A DNA stretch of 64,000 nt from Tsuneonella sp. CC-YZS046 (GCF_035581365.1 NZ_CP141590.1:558001-622000), one strand, 5' to 3'. Positions 26,245 to 37,364 are shown, counted from the first letter of the stretch. Translations and numbers: made by a program. The notes: generated by a model not told the origin, from the letters alone.

Positions 26245-27428
26245 GCGACAGCCCTTTGCGCGAGCGGCGCTCCGGCGCGCAGGAGCGAGGCCGCGGCCCG
26301 CCCCAGCGGAACGGGAGGCTTGCCGCACAGAATGCGGAAACGGTCGGCGCAGGTGGAGCGGGCGGCGTAGAAGCGTTCGATCAGATCATCGGGCAAGCGA
26401 TGGAACCGCTCGAGGATGCGCCAGCGTTCCTCCGGCCGGGCAGCGCCGAACAGCATCTGCCCGAGCTTGCGGTAGAACCCGGTCCCGCGCCAGTGGTCCC
26501 GCGCCCGCGCCTCGAGCAGGGCGGCAAGCTGGGGGCCGGGCAGCGCGGCGTTCTCCGCCACCGCCAGCGCGGCCGCCACGGCATGGGGCAGGGTATAGCT
26601 GGTCAGCGGGTGCATGAAGCCGCCCCGCGCCCCGGCCCGGGCCACGCCTTCTATCCGCAATGCGGCCTGGAAGGCGGAGAAATCGCCGCCGGTGATGACC
26701 GGCAGCACCCCGCTTTCGGAGGCGATGATCCGGCCTTCCCAGCCATGCCGGGCGCAATAGCGGCCGATCCGGCCGGACAGCGCTCCGCGATCCAGCAAGG
26801 GGCTGTCGGTGTAATAGGTATCCTCGACGAACAGGTCGTTTGCGCCCAGCGGCAGCACATAGACGAAGCGATAGGCCCCGTGCTGCGCGACATCGGCATC
26901 CATGATTACCGGCCGTTCCACCCCATGCGGCGCGGACATGCGCAGATGATGCCCCAGGAACAATTGCCAGCCGCCGGTCAGATGGGGGGTGGGGGCGAAG
27001 CCCCGGCAATCGATCACCGCCCCGGCCTCGATCCGCTCTCCATCGGCAAGGGTGACGCCGCGAGCATCCAGCGCCGAAGCGGATGCCTTCAGGCGAACCG
27101 CGCCCTCCGGCAATTCCCGGTCCAGCGCCGCCGCGAAATCGTCCGAGGAGAGCGAGCGGTATGGCGTCGGCAGGTGGCGCGCATGGTTCGGGAAGCGCAC
27201 ATCGTAGCCATTGTCCCACGCGGTCTTGCGGAACGGGGCCAGCAGCCGTTCCCCGCCTTCCGGCAGATCGGTGTCGAACCAGCTCCAGCGATGGGCGCCG
27301 CCGATCGTTTCGCCGCTTTCCAACAGGCAAAGCGCAAGGCCGGGCCGGCGTTGCTTCAGCGCCAGGGCGATCAGCCCGCCTGAAAGCCCGCCGCCGACTA
27401 TGGCGATGTCGTATTTGCGACCTGTCAT
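26241..27428 (-). CDS. crtY: Lycopene beta-cyclase
   Basis: CrtY cyclises lycopene ends to beta-carotene. The 395-residue protein has the N-terminal Rossmann motif [18 protein letters not shown], the [10 protein letters not shown] block near 46, [11 protein letters not shown] near 142, and [14 protein letters not shown] near 200, matching the CrtY-type (not CruA or CrtL) cyclases of proteobacteria. ATG 27428 places the FAD motif at residue ~8; the open frame extends upstream only as antisense of the next gene. It is the first gene of the operon, divergent from the UPF0314 gene. Confidence 0.93.
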   Translation of the reverse strand: MTGRKYDIAIVGGGLSGGLIALALKQRRPGLALCLLESGETIGGAHRWSWFDTDLPEGGERLLAPFRKTAWDNGYDVRFPNHARHLPTPYRSLSSDDFAAALDRELPEGAVRLKASASALDARGVTLADGERIEAGAVIDCRGFAPTPHLTGGWQLFLGHHLRMSAPHGVERPVIMDADVAQHGAYRFVYVLPLGANDLFVEDTYYTDSPLLDRGALSGRIGRYCARHGWEGRIIASESGVLPVITGGDFSAFQAALRIEGVARAGARGGFMHPLTSYTLPHAVAAALAVAENAALPGPQLAALLEARARDHWRGTGFYRKLGQMLFGAARPEERWRILERFHRLPDDLIERFYAARSTCADRFRILCGKPPVPLGRAAASLLRAGAPLAQRAVA

Positions 27429-27503
27429 TGGCAGGTGAGTAAGCCGATGGTGCGCCCTGCGCAACCGCTTGCGACATGCCCGGCGAGACGGCACAACCGA
27501 AGG

Positions 27504-28094
27504 ATGCAGCCCCTCTTGCTTCCCGATCGCCGCGCATGGTTGCTGACGTTGGTTTTTCTGCTGGCGATCCTCATGATTCTGCTGGGGATGGGCCGTCCGC
27601 CGATCTGCGCCTGCGGCACGGTGAAGCTGTGGCACGGCGTGGTGCAATCCAGCGAGAACAGCCAGCATATCGCCGATTGGTACAGCTTCAGCCATGTCAT
27701 CCATGGCCTGCTGTTCTATTTCGGCGCCTGGCTGCTGTGGGAAAGGTGGAAATTGTTCGGGGGGCGTCCGGCTCGCTGGGCGCTGCCTATCGCGGTCGCC
27801 TTCGAAGGGTTCTGGGAAATCCTGGAGAATTCCCCGATCATCATCCAGCGCTACCGCGAAGTCACGGTCAGCTGGGGCTATGCCGGTGACAGCATCGTCA
27901 ATTCCATGGCCGATCTCGGCTGGATGGTGGTAGGTTTCCTCGCCGCCGGGCGGTTGCCCGCATGGGCCAGCGTGATGGCGGCGATTGCTTTTGAAACGTT
28001 CACTTTGATCGTGATCAGAGACAATCTCACTCTCAACGTGCTGATGCTCGTATGGCCGGTGGAGGCCATCAGGCAGTGGCAGGGAACGGGATGA
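27504..28094 (+). CDS. UPF0314 (DUF2585) membrane protein
   Basis: The 196-residue protein has about five membrane helices and the family landmarks [15 protein letters not shown] near 31, [16 protein letters not shown] near 66, and [18 protein letters not shown] near 102. The function of the family is unknown; it occurs widely in alphaproteobacteria. The start is uncertain: ATG 27504 fits the family length, and ATG 27447 is an alternative. It is followed after 20 bases by the USP gene and is probably co-transcribed with it. Confidence 0.82.
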   Translation: MQPLLLPDRRAWLLTLVFLLAILMILLGMGRPPICACGTVKLWHGVVQSSENSQHIADWYSFSHVIHGLLFYFGAWLLWERWKLFGGRPARWALPIAVAFEGFWEILENSPIIIQRYREVTVSWGYAGDSIVNSMADLGWMVVGFLAAGRLPAWASVMAAIAFETFTLIVIRDNLTLNVLMLVWPVEAIRQWQGTG

Positions 28095-28114
28095 CCGGCC
28101 CAAGGAGGTGAAGC

Positions 28115-28933
28115 ATGAAATCGGTTCTGGTTTATATGGGCGCTGACGACGGCCAGGAGGCGCGTTATCGGGCGGCGGTGGATGTCGTGCGGAGCGTGGG
28201 CGGGCATCTGACCTGCCTTCAGCCGATCGCGTCGATGATGTCCTACCTTCCCGTCGACCCCTATGGCGCCGCGATCTTTGCCGAGCAGGCGCTGGAGCAT
28301 GTCCGGGAAATCGAAAACAAGGAGCGGGCGCAGATGGAGAGCCGCCTGCGGGCGGACGGCATAGAATGGGATTGGCAGGCCCATCCCGGCCACGCGGTTT
28401 CGGTGATGGTCAACCATAGCTGGCTGTCCGAGCTGCTGGTCGTCAGCGTTCCGGCATCCGACTGGCGCTCCCGGTTCGAAATGCCGCCGATTGCCGCCGA
28501 TGTGGTGGTGCGCTCGCGCGTTCCGGTGCTGGCGGTGCCCAATGGGTTGCAGGGCTTCGATTGCAGCGGTCCGGCGCTGGTGGCGTGGAACGGATCGCCG
28601 GAATCATGTCAGGCCTTGCGCTCCGCGCTTCCGCTGCTGCGGCTGTCGAGCAAGATGGTGCTGGCGACCGTGCCGGAAGACAATGGCTATGAATTGCCGC
28701 CCGCCGATGCCGCGACGTTTCTCGCGCGCCATCAGCTGGAATGCGAGATCGTCGAGATCGAGGGCGCGGGCAGGCTGGTTTCCACCATTCTGCGCGAGGC
28801 CGCCAAGGATCATGGCGCGGCCTATGTGGTGATGGGGGCCTATGGCCATTCCCGCCTGCGCGAAAGCCTGCTGGGGGGCGCGACCAGGGAAATGCTGATC
28901 GATTCCCCCCTGCCGCTGCTTCTGGCGCATTAG
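28115..28933 (+). CDS. Tandem-domain universal stress protein
   Basis: The 272-residue protein has two USP domains. The C-terminal half has the ATP-binding motif VVMGAYGHSRLRESLLGGATREML with PLPLLLAH at the end; the first half has a degenerate version (SELLVVSVPASDWRSR). Such tandem proteins are usually induced by growth arrest or low oxygen. An AAGGAGGTGA ribosome site, near perfect, precedes ATG 28115. Confidence 0.88.
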   Translation: MKSVLVYMGADDGQEARYRAAVDVVRSVGGHLTCLQPIASMMSYLPVDPYGAAIFAEQALEHVREIENKERAQMESRLRADGIEWDWQAHPGHAVSVMVNHSWLSELLVVSVPASDWRSRFEMPPIAADVVVRSRVPVLAVPNGLQGFDCSGPALVAWNGSPESCQALRSALPLLRLSSKMVLATVPEDNGYELPPADAATFLARHQLECEIVEIEGAGRLVSTILREAAKDHGAAYVVMGAYGHSRLRESLLGGATREMLIDSPLPLLLAH

Positions 28934-28953
28934 GAGAATGTAACTGGCGGGTG

Positions 28954-28972
28954 GCCGGGCTGCGTGCCCGGC
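28954..28972 (+). terminator. Hairpin after the USP gene
   Basis: GCCGGGC-TGCGT-GCCCGGC is a perfect 7-pair GC stem 20 bases past the USP stop, between convergent genes. A U-tract is missing, so this is a probable but not certain terminator. Confidence 0.45.
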
Positions 28973-28997
28973 ATCCGCGCCGGCGCGTCAGGCCCGA

Positions 28998-31052
28998 TCA
29001 GTCCTGCAGGCGCAGCTCCGGGCGGGGCGGGGGCAGCGCGTTGCCGTCTTTCGCGCCTGTTCCGCTGAGATAGCGGTCGAACCATTCCATCATCCGGAGA
29101 TTGTAATCGTATCGCGCCGCCGCCCGGCGATTGCCGTGCCCTTCGCCGGGATAGAGCACCAGCCGCACCGGCGTGGCCGTGCGCAGCCTGATCGCCTGAT
29201 ACAGCTCCAGGCTCTGGCCGGGATCGACCCGGCTATCGTCCCGCCCGTGGAGGATGAGCAGCGGCGTCCTGGCCTTGCCGGCATGATAGATGGGCGAGCG
29301 TTCCAGCATGGCCTGCCAGTCTTCCCACGGCCATTTGCGGGAATGGACCAGATACATCTCCCTCGGGATCTCGGTCGTGCCCAATTTGGAGATGAGGTTG
29401 GAAACCCCGACGAACATGACCGCGGCGGCGAAGTTTTCCGACAGCGCGGTGGCGGCCCAGGCCGCCGCATAGCCGCCATAGGAACCGCCCGTGATCCCCA
29501 CTCTGGCCGGGTCGGCGATGCCCTGTTCGACCAGCGCCTTCCTGGCGTCCAGCAGGTCGTTGAATTCCTTGCCCGCGTAATCGCCCTGATGCTGCTTGGA
29601 AAACTCCGTGCCATAGGCCGTGGAGCCGCGATAATTGGGCAGGAACACGGCATAGCCGCGCCCCGCGGCAACCTGCCCCGGAGAGGAATAATCGGTGATC
29701 CAGCCATTCGATTCATGGGCTTCCGGCCCGCCATGGACGTCGAGGATGGTCGGCGCTCCGCCCCGTTTCAGCCCGCCGACCGGCTCGATCAGGATGCCCT
29801 CGATCCGCTGGCCGTCGCGGGCGGTGTAGGTCATCGTGCGTTGCCGGCCCAGCTCCACTTGCGCCAGCCATGGGTTGTGGCTGGTCCAGCGGCGCAGGGC
29901 TTGTCCTTGCGCTTGTCCCTGGGCCTGTTCTTCCAGCACGAACAGTTCGGCCGGGTGGCTGGCGGAACTCGCCCGGACCGCCAGCCTGCCGCCGGCGCTT
30001 TTCAGCCGGGTCGCGACCAGATCGCCCGTATCGATTTCCTGCACGGCCCGTCCGGCGGCATCGTAGAAGCGCAGGACGCTGCGCGCGCCCTTGTGGACCA
30101 CTGCCGCCAGCCTTCCATCCGCCAGATACTCGGCATCCACCGCCGCTTCCGCCGCGCCCTGGTTCAGCGGGCGGAGCGCGCCGGTCGCGCTGTCCACCAG
30201 ATAGAGCGTGGTGGGGGCGGGGTCGTTCTCGTCGGTTGCCGCGATCAGCGACAGCGTCCGCCCGTCCGGCGCTATCTCCATGTCGTCGATCTTGCCGGTG
30301 GTTTCCACCACGCGGCGGACCTTGCCGGTGGTGAGATCGACGAATTGCACGCGCTTGCTCGTGTAGCTGTCATCGACGCTGGGGGTTGGCGCGCTCTGCA
30401 CGATCGCTTCGCGGCCGTCAGGCGAAATCTCGAACAGGCTTACCTGGCCGGGCAGGGCGATCGGCCGGGGCTGCGTATCCGGCTTCTTGCCCGCCTGCGC
30501 GGCGAACAGGCGGTTGAAGCGCGGCTCCTCCCCCACCACGATGGCGTTGAACCCCGCCTTCTTCTCGTTTTCGCGCGTGACGGCGGTTTCCGCTTCGGCC
30601 AGCAGGTAAATCACCGTTCCATTGGGCGCCCAGCGATAGTCGAGCACATTGGCATCCGCGATTTCGGCCAGCTTGCGGTGGCCGCCCCCATCCACGGGAA
30701 TGCCCCAGACCGCTTCCTTGCCGTCCTTGTGCTGCCAGATGAAGGAGATGGTCTTTCCGTCGGGCGAGAAACGCACCGCCGAGACATTCATGTCCGCGGG
30801 CAGGTAATCGCGGCCATGGTCCGCGCCCCAGGCCAGCTTGAGCTGCTGCCGTGCGCGGCCATCGTCCTGGCGGCGGGTGATGTCGGGCAGCCTTGCCGTG
30901 GTGTAGGCCACCGCCTGTCCATCGGGCGAAATGGCGATCTGCCCGACTGCTTCGATCCTTGCCACGTCCTCCGGCGTCATCGGGCGCGCCATGGCGGACG
31001 CGGGGGTGGACGCGAGCAAGGCGCCAAGCAACAGCAGACGATTCACGATCAA
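28998..31052 (-). CDS. S9-family prolyl-oligopeptidase-type peptidase, secreted
   Basis: The 684-residue protein begins with a signal peptide (cleavage after ASA near 20). A beta-propeller with SPDG repeats follows, and then a C-terminal alpha/beta-hydrolase domain. The catalytic triad is visible: Ser in GITGGSYGGYAA near 530, Asp in LHGRDDSRVD near 614, and His in YPGEGHGN near 646. It would cleave peptides after Pro or Ala in the periplasm. A short QAQGQAQGQA repeat sits in the propeller-hydrolase linker near 385. Confidence 0.9.
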   Translation of the reverse strand: MIVNRLLLLGALLASTPASAMARPMTPEDVARIEAVGQIAISPDGQAVAYTTARLPDITRRQDDGRARQQLKLAWGADHGRDYLPADMNVSAVRFSPDGKTISFIWQHKDGKEAVWGIPVDGGGHRKLAEIADANVLDYRWAPNGTVIYLLAEAETAVTRENEKKAGFNAIVVGEEPRFNRLFAAQAGKKPDTQPRPIALPGQVSLFEISPDGREAIVQSAPTPSVDDSYTSKRVQFVDLTTGKVRRVVETTGKIDDMEIAPDGRTLSLIAATDENDPAPTTLYLVDSATGALRPLNQGAAEAAVDAEYLADGRLAAVVHKGARSVLRFYDAAGRAVQEIDTGDLVATRLKSAGGRLAVRASSASHPAELFVLEEQAQGQAQGQALRRWTSHNPWLAQVELGRQRTMTYTARDGQRIEGILIEPVGGLKRGGAPTILDVHGGPEAHESNGWITDYSSPGQVAAGRGYAVFLPNYRGSTAYGTEFSKQHQGDYAGKEFNDLLDARKALVEQGIADPARVGITGGSYGGYAAAWAATALSENFAAAVMFVGVSNLISKLGTTEIPREMYLVHSRKWPWEDWQAMLERSPIYHAGKARTPLLILHGRDDSRVDPGQSLELYQAIRLRTATPVRLVLYPGEGHGNRRAAARYDYNLRMMEWFDRYLSGTGAKDGNALPPPRPELRLQD

Positions 31053-31249
31053 TGCCCCTCTCGATATTCTCGCTTTTGAGGAAGCATAGCCGCCGATCCG
31101 TCTTGCACAACAGGGAGCACCGATTTTCCCGAATGCGACGATGCCCGAATGTGACGATGATTGTAATGCCGCTTTTTCCCCGCACAGGAACGCAGTCGCA
31201 GCATGATCGTTTGCATGGTCACACGATTATCATGGTATATTGAACCCTT

Positions 31250-32107
31250 ATGCGCGCATCTTCCCTGTTTTCGCTTTCCGCCTTCGCCAGCCTCTTTCCG
31301 GCAATTGCCATGGCAGAACCGGCAGACAATGATTTTCCCGATGCGGAGAACGCCTATTCCGGCGATTTCCTGATAATAGGAGCCGGGGCGATCTATGCGC
31401 CCGATTATGAAGGGTCCGACGATTACGAGGCCAGGCCGGCCGCCGGGTTTCGCGGGCGGATCGGCGGGATCGGCGTCTATTCCAGCGGCATCGGCCTGGG
31501 CGCCGATCTCATTCCCAGCAGGAAGGGCGAGAAGGTCGCCTTCTCCCTCGGCCCGGTGGTCCGCTATCGCGCGGACCGCAGCGGCAAGGTGAAGGACCCT
31601 GTCGTGCGCCTGCTGCCCCGGCTGGATGAAACCTGGGAAGCCGGGATCAGCGCCGACGTGTCCTTTCGCGATCTGCTGACGGGCAAGGATTCCCTCTCGT
31701 TCGGGACGGACGTGCGATGGACCTTTTCCGGCAACAAGGGCGGCCGGATCATCACCACCAGCGCCAGCTATTTCACCCCCATATCGCAGGCGGCCGCGGT
31801 CGGCGTGTCCTTCGGCATGGATCATGTGAACCACAAATACGCCGATTATTACTACACCATCGACGCGGAAGGCAGCGCGGCGAGCGGTCTTCCCATGTAT
31901 CAGGGCAAGTCCGGCTGGAAGAACTGGAGCGGGCGGCTTTATGCCGGATACGATCTCGATGGGAACATGAGGAACGGCGGCTGGTCGATCGGCGGAGTGC
32001 TGAGCTACGTCAAGCTGCGCGGCAGCGCCGCCAGGACGCCGATCACTTCGATCCGGGGCGATCGCGGCCAATGGATGGCGGGTGCGGGCATTGCCTATAC
32101 ATTCTGA
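31250..32107 (+). CDS. MipA/OmpV-family outer-membrane protein
   Basis: The 285-residue precursor has a signal peptide ending MAEPADN near 23, then alternating beta-strands. The family landmarks are LIIGAGAIYAPDYEGSDDYEARP near 41, the glycine-rich GFRGRIGGIGVYSSG segment, and a C-terminal AGIAYTF ending with Phe. MipA/OmpV proteins are beta-barrels, some of which scaffold murein enzymes or take up small solutes. It is divergent from the S9 peptidase, with AT-rich sequence between. Confidence 0.85.
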   Translation: MRASSLFSLSAFASLFPAIAMAEPADNDFPDAENAYSGDFLIIGAGAIYAPDYEGSDDYEARPAAGFRGRIGGIGVYSSGIGLGADLIPSRKGEKVAFSLGPVVRYRADRSGKVKDPVVRLLPRLDETWEAGISADVSFRDLLTGKDSLSFGTDVRWTFSGNKGGRIITTSASYFTPISQAAAVGVSFGMDHVNHKYADYYYTIDAEGSAASGLPMYQGKSGWKNWSGRLYAGYDLDGNMRNGGWSIGGVLSYVKLRGSAARTPITSIRGDRGQWMAGAGIAYTF

Positions 32108-32128
32108 TCGAATGCCCCTATCCTGACC

Positions 32129-32223
32129 CCACCCCGGGGAGCCAGCGCATTGGCTGAGAGGTGGGAGTCGCGTCCCACGACCCGTTGAACCTGAACCCGT
32201 TAGCACGGGCGGAGGGAGGGTGG
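32129..32223 (+). promoter_or_regulatory. TPP (Thi-box) riboswitch
   Basis: The conserved thi-box elements are all present: GGGGAGCC, TTGGCTGAGAGG, ACCCGTTGAACCTGAACC-CGTTAGCACGGGC and GGAGGGAGGG. P1 is closed by CCACCC (32129-32134) pairing with GGGTGG (32218-32223). It binds thiamine pyrophosphate and should shut down the genes behind it. The first gene downstream is not thiC but a small membrane protein at 32279. Confidence 0.95.
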
Positions 32224-32278
32224 CCGCGCCGACAGAAGCCATCCGTCTCCGTTCCGTGTCCGGGTCAAGAGGAGCAGG

Positions 32279-32683
32279 ATGGTGATGCCCGATCTGACAT
32301 TGGTGCCGGCATGGACAAGCATGTTCCTGGGATTGTTCGCGTTTTTTGCCGGAGTGGGCGAATTGCGCAATCCCGGCCAATGGGACAAGGTGCTGCGCGA
32401 TATAGTGGCCTCGCCATCGCTGCAGCTCATCACCGCGCTGGTCGAGCTGTTTCTGGGCGCGGTGATCTACCTCGCCAATCCCTGGGAATCGGCCGACTGG
32501 CTCTCCAGCTTCCTGAACGTGCTGGGCGGGCTGATGGTGCTGGAAGCGCTGGTCATACTGGCCTTTTCGGATTTCTACATCGCCTTCTGGCTGCGCAGGT
32601 TCGGCCCGCTTTCCCGCCTATGGGCGCTGTTTTCCATGATTGTGGGGGTGGCGCTGGTCGCGCTCGCCCTGACCCGTTTCTGA
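32279..32683 (+). CDS. Four-helix membrane protein under the TPP riboswitch
   Basis: The 134-residue protein has about four membrane helices (roughly 13-30, 45-66, 75-100 and 110-130) and no cysteines or known domain. It lies between the TPP riboswitch and thiC, in the same direction, 45 bases before thiC, so it should be repressed by thiamine pyrophosphate. An AGGAG ribosome site lies 4 bases before ATG 32279 and 10 before ATG 32285; either may be used. A role in uptake or handling of thiamine or a precursor is an inference from position only. Confidence 0.8.
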   Translation: MVMPDLTLVPAWTSMFLGLFAFFAGVGELRNPGQWDKVLRDIVASPSLQLITALVELFLGAVIYLANPWESADWLSSFLNVLGGLMVLEALVILAFSDFYIAFWLRRFGPLSRLWALFSMIVGVALVALALTRF

Positions 32684-34588
<1,905 letters not shown>

Positions 34589-34680
34589 TCCCACCGCGTT
34601 CGCACCGGAAAATGACTCAACTTCCTCGCGATGGCGTGCCGTGGCGTTCAAGCCCGGCGCAGGCCTGCTGATCGCCGCCC

Positions 34681-35439
34681 ATGCTGAACGATCCCTGGTT
34701 CATCCTCGCGGCGGTGATCGCCGTCTCGCTCATCGGGCTGGCGAAAGGCGGTTTTGCCGGGCTCGGCACGCTGGGCACTCCGATTCTCGCGCTGGTGATC
34801 TCGCCGGTGGCGGCGGCTGGCATCCTGCTGCCGATCCTGATCGTGCAGGATGTCGTCAGCGTCTGGAGCTTCCGTCACGCCTGGGATCGCTGGATCGTGG
34901 GCTGGATGATGCCGGGCGCGGTGATCGGCGTCGTGCTCGGCTGGGCCTTCGCGGAAGTGCTGCCGGTCAGCGCGGTGCTGACGGTGCTGGGCGGGATCAC
35001 CCTGATCTTCGGGCTGTGGCGGTTGTGGGTGGAGCGCGGCGGCCGGATCGTCGCGGCGACGAACTCACCGGGCTGGGTAGGCTCGCTGTTCGGAGTGGCG
35101 ATGGGCTTCACCAGCCAGGTCGCCCATGCGGGCGCGCCGCCATTCCAGATCTGGGTCGGGCCGCGCCGCCTGCCGCATCTGTTCTATGTCGGCACCAGTT
35201 CGGTGACCTTTGCCATCCTCAACTGGGTGAAGGTGCCCGCCTATATCGCGCTGGGTGAGTTCACGCGCGAGAACCTGACCATTTCGGCCATGCTGATCCC
35301 CGTGGCGATCGCCAGCACGCTGGCGGGGGTGTGGCTCGTGCGCAGGATAGATGCGGCGCGCTTCTATGGCTTGATGTATCTCCTCATGGTGCTGCTGGGC
35401 GCCAAGCTGCTGTGGGACGGGATGGCCGCGCTGGTTTGA
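34681..35439 (+). CDS. TauE/SafE-family permease
   Basis: The 252-residue polytopic protein has the two-repeat TauE/SafE layout. The first repeat has IGLAKGGFAGLGTLGTPILAL near 18; the second, GVAMGFTSQVAHAGAPPFQIW near 139. Members export or import sulfite, sulfonates or related organic acids. The substrate here is unknown and no sulfonate genes are adjacent. No clear ribosome site, but ATG 34681 begins the first helix. Confidence 0.85.
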   Translation: MLNDPWFILAAVIAVSLIGLAKGGFAGLGTLGTPILALVISPVAAAGILLPILIVQDVVSVWSFRHAWDRWIVGWMMPGAVIGVVLGWAFAEVLPVSAVLTVLGGITLIFGLWRLWVERGGRIVAATNSPGWVGSLFGVAMGFTSQVAHAGAPPFQIWVGPRRLPHLFYVGTSSVTFAILNWVKVPAYIALGEFTRENLTISAMLIPVAIASTLAGVWLVRRIDAARFYGLMYLLMVLLGAKLLWDGMAALV

Positions 35440-35549
35440 GGCGCCTCGATAAGACCCATGATCGGCGAGCCGGTGCGGAAACCACGTCGCTGGGTGCGCG
35501 TTTCCGCCTTGCGGCCGGGGCTTGCCGGAGGATCGAAAGGAGAACCGTA

Positions 35550-35756
35550 ATGAAGATCAGCGCGCGCAACCAGCTTTCCGGCACGATCACCGCGATCACG
35601 CCCGGCGCGGTGAACGGAACGGTGAAGGTCGACATCGGTGGCGGCAACATCATCACTTCCAGCATAACCGAGGAAGCCATCGCGGACCTCGGGCTGGAGG
35701 TGGGCGATACGGTGACGGTTCTGGTGAAGGCGAGCGACGTGCTGATCGGGAAGTAA
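35550..35756 (+). CDS. Molybdopterin/molybdate-binding Mop (TOBE) domain protein
   Basis: The 68-residue single-domain molbindin opens with MKISARNQLSGTITAITPGAVN, then VKVDIGG and ITEEAIADLGLEVGDTVTVLVKASDVLIG, the standard Mop pattern. Such proteins oligomerise and store molybdate or tungstate. A GAAAGGAGAA ribosome site precedes ATG 35550. Confidence 0.92.
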   Translation: MKISARNQLSGTITAITPGAVNGTVKVDIGGGNIITSSITEEAIADLGLEVGDTVTVLVKASDVLIGK

Positions 35757-35798
35757 GGGGCGGCGGCCTATAAGGCGCGACCCCGAACAGAAAGGCGC

Positions 35799-36104
35799 TC
35801 AGCGCTTCCGCACGAATTCCGCGCGCAGCACCAGGCCCTTGATGCCTTCGAACTTGCAGTCGATTTCCTGCGCATCGCCGGTCAGGCGGATCGACTTGAT
35901 CAGCGTGCCCTGCTTCAGGGTCCGGCCCGCGCCTTTGACCTCAAGGTCCTTGATAAGCGTCACCTGGTCGCCGTCGGCCAGCAGATTGCCCACCGCATCG
36001 CGCACCTCGACGGTGCTTTCGGCGACACGCTTGGCCGCAAGCTCCGAAGCAGGCAGCCACTCGCCGCTCTCCTCGTCATAAACATAGTCTTCGTCACTGC
36101 TCAT
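35799..36104 (-). CDS. PhnA/YjdM-domain protein without the zinc ribbon
   Basis: The 101-residue protein carries the C-terminal YjdM/PhnA domain: VEVRDAVGNLLADGDQVTLIKDLEVKGAGRT and IDCKFEGIKGLVLRAEFVRK. The usual N-terminal zinc ribbon (CPxC...CPEC) is missing and is replaced by an acidic stretch, SSDEDYVYDEESGEWLPASE. Despite the old name, YjdM is not needed for phosphonate use, and its role is unclear. The start ATG 36104 is clean. Confidence 0.85.
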   Translation of the reverse strand: MSSDEDYVYDEESGEWLPASELAAKRVAESTVEVRDAVGNLLADGDQVTLIKDLEVKGAGRTLKQGTLIKSIRLTGDAQEIDCKFEGIKGLVLRAEFVRKR

Positions 36105-36362
36105 GTCGTTTGCTCCTGTCCGGGAGGGCCATGGCAGGGCGAACGGATTTTTGCCAGCGCGCAGTTTGCCGAACGCAGCATTCCCTTGCCGCCGGCGTGA
36201 GCATGGAAACGCGCTCGCAATGTTGGGTATTTCCGGATATTCAGACCGGGCCAGCCAGGACGAGGGCGACACCATGAACAGCGGCGCGGATGACAGCGAA
36301 AGCGGAAATTTCCCCTTCCGGCAGCGAGTAATCGCGCGGTCGGGCCGGAATCGGAAAGCGTG

Positions 36363-36653
36363 ATGCGGCCATCGGACAAGGCCTGGCTGGCGATCGGCAT
36401 GGACGCCTGGCTGCTGGGGGCGGAGGCATCCATGGTCATGACCCTGCGCGGGATGAAGCTGGCCCGGGGCGGGACCGCCGCATGGCGCGAAACGCAACGG
36501 ATGGTCGCGGAGAAATCGGCCGCCAACCTGGCGTTCACCCTTGCCCTTGCGGGCGGGCGGCTGGGAAGCAGCCCTGAAGCCATCGCCAAAGGCACGCTCG
36601 CCCATTACCGCAAGCATGTGCGGGCCAACCGGCGCAGGCTGGCGGGACGTTAG
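36363..36653 (+). CDS. Hypothetical protein, helical
   Basis: The 96-residue protein is Ala/Arg-rich and helical, with LGAEASMVMTLRGMKLARGG near 18 and AHYRKHVRANRRRLAGR at the end. I do not recognise the family; it looks somewhat like short phasin-type helices. GTG 36360 directly before ATG 36363 is an alternative start. It is followed after 6 bases by the DUF1801 gene. Confidence 0.6.
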   Translation: MRPSDKAWLAIGMDAWLLGAEASMVMTLRGMKLARGGTAAWRETQRMVAEKSAANLAFTLALAGGRLGSSPEAIAKGTLAHYRKHVRANRRRLAGR

Positions 36654-36659
36654 GGAAGC

Positions 36660-37082
36660 ATGGCGAAGGACGAGCCCGTTCTTCTCCTCTCGGGCGGCAA
36701 TCCCCAGATCCCCAAGGGCGAGGGTGATGGGCCGGTGCAGGCCTATATCGCCGCGGTGCCGGGCTGGAAGCAGGACATCTGCCGCCGGGTCGATGCGATC
36801 GTGACGGAGCGGGTGCCCGGCGTGCGCAAGGCGGTGAAGTGGAACTCGCCTTTCTATGGCGCGCCGGATGGGCCGCCCGGCACATGGTTCCTCAGCTATC
36901 ACTGCTTCACGAAATATGTGAAGGTCAGCTTCTTTCGGGGCACCTCGCTCGACCCCGTGCCGGCCGGCAAGTCGAAGCATCCGGAAGTGCGCTACCTCGA
37001 CATTCGCGAAGGCGAGCTGGACGAGGCGCAGCTTGCCGATTGGGTGGAGCAGGCCAGCCGCCTGCCGGGCGAGAAGATGTGA
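36660..37082 (+). CDS. DUF1801 domain protein
   Basis: The 140-residue protein matches the DUF1801/YdhG fold. PVQAYIAAVPGWKQDICRRVDAIV lies near 25, then VRKAVKWNSPFYG near 55 and CFTKYVKVSFFRGTSLDP near 81. It ends with a short helix (EAQLADWVEQASRLPG). The function is unknown. It is likely co-transcribed with the helical hypothetical gene just upstream. Confidence 0.85.
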   Translation: MAKDEPVLLLSGGNPQIPKGEGDGPVQAYIAAVPGWKQDICRRVDAIVTERVPGVRKAVKWNSPFYGAPDGPPGTWFLSYHCFTKYVKVSFFRGTSLDPVPAGKSKHPEVRYLDIREGELDEAQLADWVEQASRLPGEKM

Positions 37083-37121
37083 GCCAGCCTTCCGGCGCGG
37101 CTGCCGCGAGAGTTCCCGGTC

Positions 37122-37364
37122 CTAGGCCGCGCTGAGCATATGCTGGTCGAAGCCGTCATTCCCCGGCGGGGATGCTTTTCCCCGCTGCTCCACCCGTTTC
37201 CAGGCCTTTTCGTGGAAATAGAACGCCATTGCGTTGATGCAGGGTTCGATCAGCGCGATGCCCCCCGCCAGCACGAGGGAGCCGGTCAGGACGTAGGCAA
37301 CGCTGAACCCCACCGCCAGGTGGATGGTCAGGTAACTGAGCGTCTTCATCAGATCGCGCGACAT
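37122..37364 (-). CDS. DUF2061 membrane protein
   Basis: The 80-residue protein has two membrane helices and the DUF2061 pattern: KTLSYLTIHLAVGFSVAYVLTGS and LVLAGGIALIEPCINAMAFYFHEKAWKR. The function is unknown. Its promoter region contains a short direct repeat, ATTGCTAATAG / ATTGCAATAG, near 37411-37431. Confidence 0.85.
   Translation of the reverse strand: MSRDLMKTLSYLTIHLAVGFSVAYVLTGSLVLAGGIALIEPCINAMAFYFHEKAWKRVEQRGKASPPGNDGFDQHMLSAA

Noticed and set aside
27429-28103. N-terminal extension of crtY to 28103
   Set aside because: The region is antisense to the UPF0314 gene and lies before a standard FAD-binding N-terminus.
29136-31079. A plus-strand frame of 647 codons opposite the S9 peptidase
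   Set aside because: Antisense shadow of a gene with signal peptide, propeller repeats and a catalytic triad.
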